A DNA stretch of 64,000 nucleotides from Chaetorhynchus papuensis (taxonomy: Eukaryota > Chordata > Aves > Passeriformes > Rhipiduridae), in the NCBI GenBank assembly GCA_013396525.1, contig VWYX01001311.1, positions 135,012-199,011 of the forward strand, written 5' to 3'. The notes under the pieces are model-generated. The model searched no databases. It saw only the letters and a program-made list of their open reading frames with translations, and was not told where the DNA came from. Numbering within the stretch: the first letter of the stretch is position 1; each line of letters begins with the position of its first letter. A program made the position numbers and the translations under genes. This document shows positions 48,301-51,300 of the stretch, piece after piece.

Positions 48301-51300
48301 CCCTGCCCACGGTTGGAAGAACTGACTTTGTCTAATCTAAAGAACTCTAAAAATATTGCCCTCTGATAGCAAGACAATGCTCCCAACAATCCAAACCACT
48401 TCAAAACCAGGGAACTCAATAAAGTCACCAAGGGCACGATGACCCAAAAATAATTTTCCATTGAAAACTTCTTCAAATGAATAAATGTAGAGAACCTGAG
48501 GGTAACACACCAATCAAGTACTAGAAACAAATGGTTCTAATTCATCAAATTGAGTAGTATTACACAGATGAAGCCTAACAAAACAAACTTTTGTTCCATA
48601 GTTGGGCTTCACCAGAGCACAAAAATGCACAGCAATGAGCAGCAATCCCAGCTCCCAGTGATGAAACTGATGCCATGATGATTTTGTCTTTTCCTTTATA
48701 CCCCTGTTAGACCTTTTTACAATTTCTGGATTCTTGGTGCTTTTTGCCCACATTCCTGGACTTGTTTGCCAAGCTGGGACACTGAACATTTTAGAAGCTT
48801 CGCAGTGAGGGATCAGTGTGCCCAGAGCCCAAGGTCCTCTCCAGAACACATTTTGGAAACTGAGATAGAACCATCCAGGGGAAGGTTCCTTGGGGAGGGG
48901 GGCTCATTCGAGCCTCTCATTGGGGAATCTTTGATAGATCTGCTAATTAGTAACACCTACAGTGTTAGACCAGAGCTCTGGTGGGTGTGCATTGCGGGGT
49001 GCATGGAGGTGCATTCGACCTGGACGTGGTGCACCTAAGGATCCTTAAAATAAATCCCAAGGTAAAATCCCTTTTTCCCTTCTAACCGTGTTTGACCCTT
49101 GATTTTAAGACCAGGAAAAGGCATCAAAACCAATAGCAAGGAATAATCCCTCCCTCCCAGCCCCTCAGCACTGCCTGCTGTGCCCATGCCCTGTGCACAC
49201 TCACATCATTCCCCTCAAACTTTATTCCCTTTGCAGGGTGATGCACTGGGCTGTGGAGCCTGTCACAGTAAAAGCGGCAGGCTTCAATCACCTTCTCCTC
49301 TTTCTAAATAAAAACCTCAAGTTTTTATCCAACACATAGCCTGCTTTTTTTAACCTGCCTGGAGCTGGAGAGCTGCTGGATGCTGATGGATGCCAGACCC
49401 ACATTGGTAACAAAACCTCCAAAGTAGAGAAGAATGAGAGATAACAAGTAATGAAAGGACAGAACGCTCAACTATGAAACCATCCTTACAGAATTGTTAA
49501 AGCATTTTTAAGGCAAAATGGAAAACTGTGCCCCCAATCAGGCACAGAAAAGGGGTACCAAGTGTGACAGACAGTCCTGCTCCAAACTCACCCATTTCAA
49601 TGGAGACTGAAATAAATCTGGAAACCTTTGAGATTGACAGAAAATATTATTATCCTTGGGTCAATACACAAAGTGCTCTCCACCTCATCTCAAAAACAAC
49701 AGCAGGTGGAAGCCTCATTGGGCATTTTTCAGATTTCTGTGTTTTCCCCTTCATTTTAATAAACAAAACAATAAGCAGTGAGTGCTCTCTGTGAACAATG
49801 CAGCCATTAGCCCTGTTTTCCCTGGATTTCCTCTGGCAGCTGACATGCAGCCAAAGCCCTTGGGTTTGCAGACAGGTTGGACTGTAACACCTGTTTCTAT
49901 TACTGCAGCACCCCTGGGTAATTCACTTCAATTGTCACCATCTCCACTGACAACCTTTCATCACAACATCACTGAGCTCCTCTAATTTTCCCAGAGACAT
50001 TTCCCTCATTTGCATCGTTCCCTCGAGCTTTTTTTTAAAGCTTCTTCCCCCTCAAAGCTCCACGGCTCTGAAGTCTTCCCTTTGCAGGGAGCTCGGAGGG
50101 AAAGCAGAGCTCCCAGGTTAGGTTTTATTTCTGGCTGTGGCTTGAAAGCCAAGGTATTTTTCATGTTTCCAAGCCTGTATATAAAATATGCATCAGTGGG
50201 GTTGACAGGCAGGGATGCCAGAACGGACTCACAGCCAGGGATTTAACACTGTCAAGCTCCTTGGAAAGGATTGCTTCCACATGGAAGAGCTGAGTTAGAA
50301 TTCTGAGGTTTAAATTCCCTCTGTAAACCAGAAAAATCTGGAAAAAACTACCTCTCTCCAGCACCCACCAGGCATTCATCCTGCTGCTGTATCACAGCTG
50401 TGCATCCACAGAGTCCTGTTGTAGAAAACTTTTAATGTTGTTTATTTTTCATCTACGTGGCTCTTGAAGAAACCACTGGTCCTGCACCAACCCTGAAGAG
50501 CACAGAGCTGAGCAGGGACATGGCTCAAGGAAGGATCATAGAATCACCTCCAGCTTCATCCCACATCTCCCATTTAATGGATTCCAACCATTCATGGAAA
50601 CCTGGAATGGTTTGGGTTGGGAGGGACCTCAAAGCCCACCCAGTGCCACCCCTGCCATGGGCAGGGACACCTCCCACTGTCCCAGGATGTTCCAAACCCA
50701 TCCAGCCTGGCCTTGGGCACTGCCAGGGATCCAGGGGCAGCCACAGCTGCTCTGGGAATTCCATCCCAGCCCCTCCCCACCCTCCCAGGGAGAACAATTC
50801 CTTCCCAATCTCCCATCTAAACCTCCCCTCCTTCAACTTCAGTCCGTTCTCCCTCGTGGAAAGTTCCCGTTCCTGCTTCTCTGCATGACACTGAAAATAT
50901 ATTCTATTATTGCAACCAGGATGCAGGAAACCACTTTCCAATGTGCATTTCGTCAAGGAAACCAGCACTCATTTGAGGTTTTCTACTGGCCAGTACCTTT
51001 GGCAAAGCTTCCCAAGATTTATTCCAAGAGAGATGTTAAACAGGGTGCACAACAAAACCCAGAGAAAGGGCCACAGTTCCTGAATCATTCTGGAAGTACA
51101 TTAAACACACAATAATTGCCTTTTATTGTGAGGCTCACAATTCATCAACGTGTGTGAACACACCACTTCTCACAGCCAGGGAACGTGTTGTGCTCGACAG
51201 CCAAATGTCATTTTTTCAGCATATTTCAGATCCATTTCCTCTCCAAAGACCTCTTTGCCCAGTCCAAAACCAAGCAAACAAAAAATCCAACCCAACAGCA

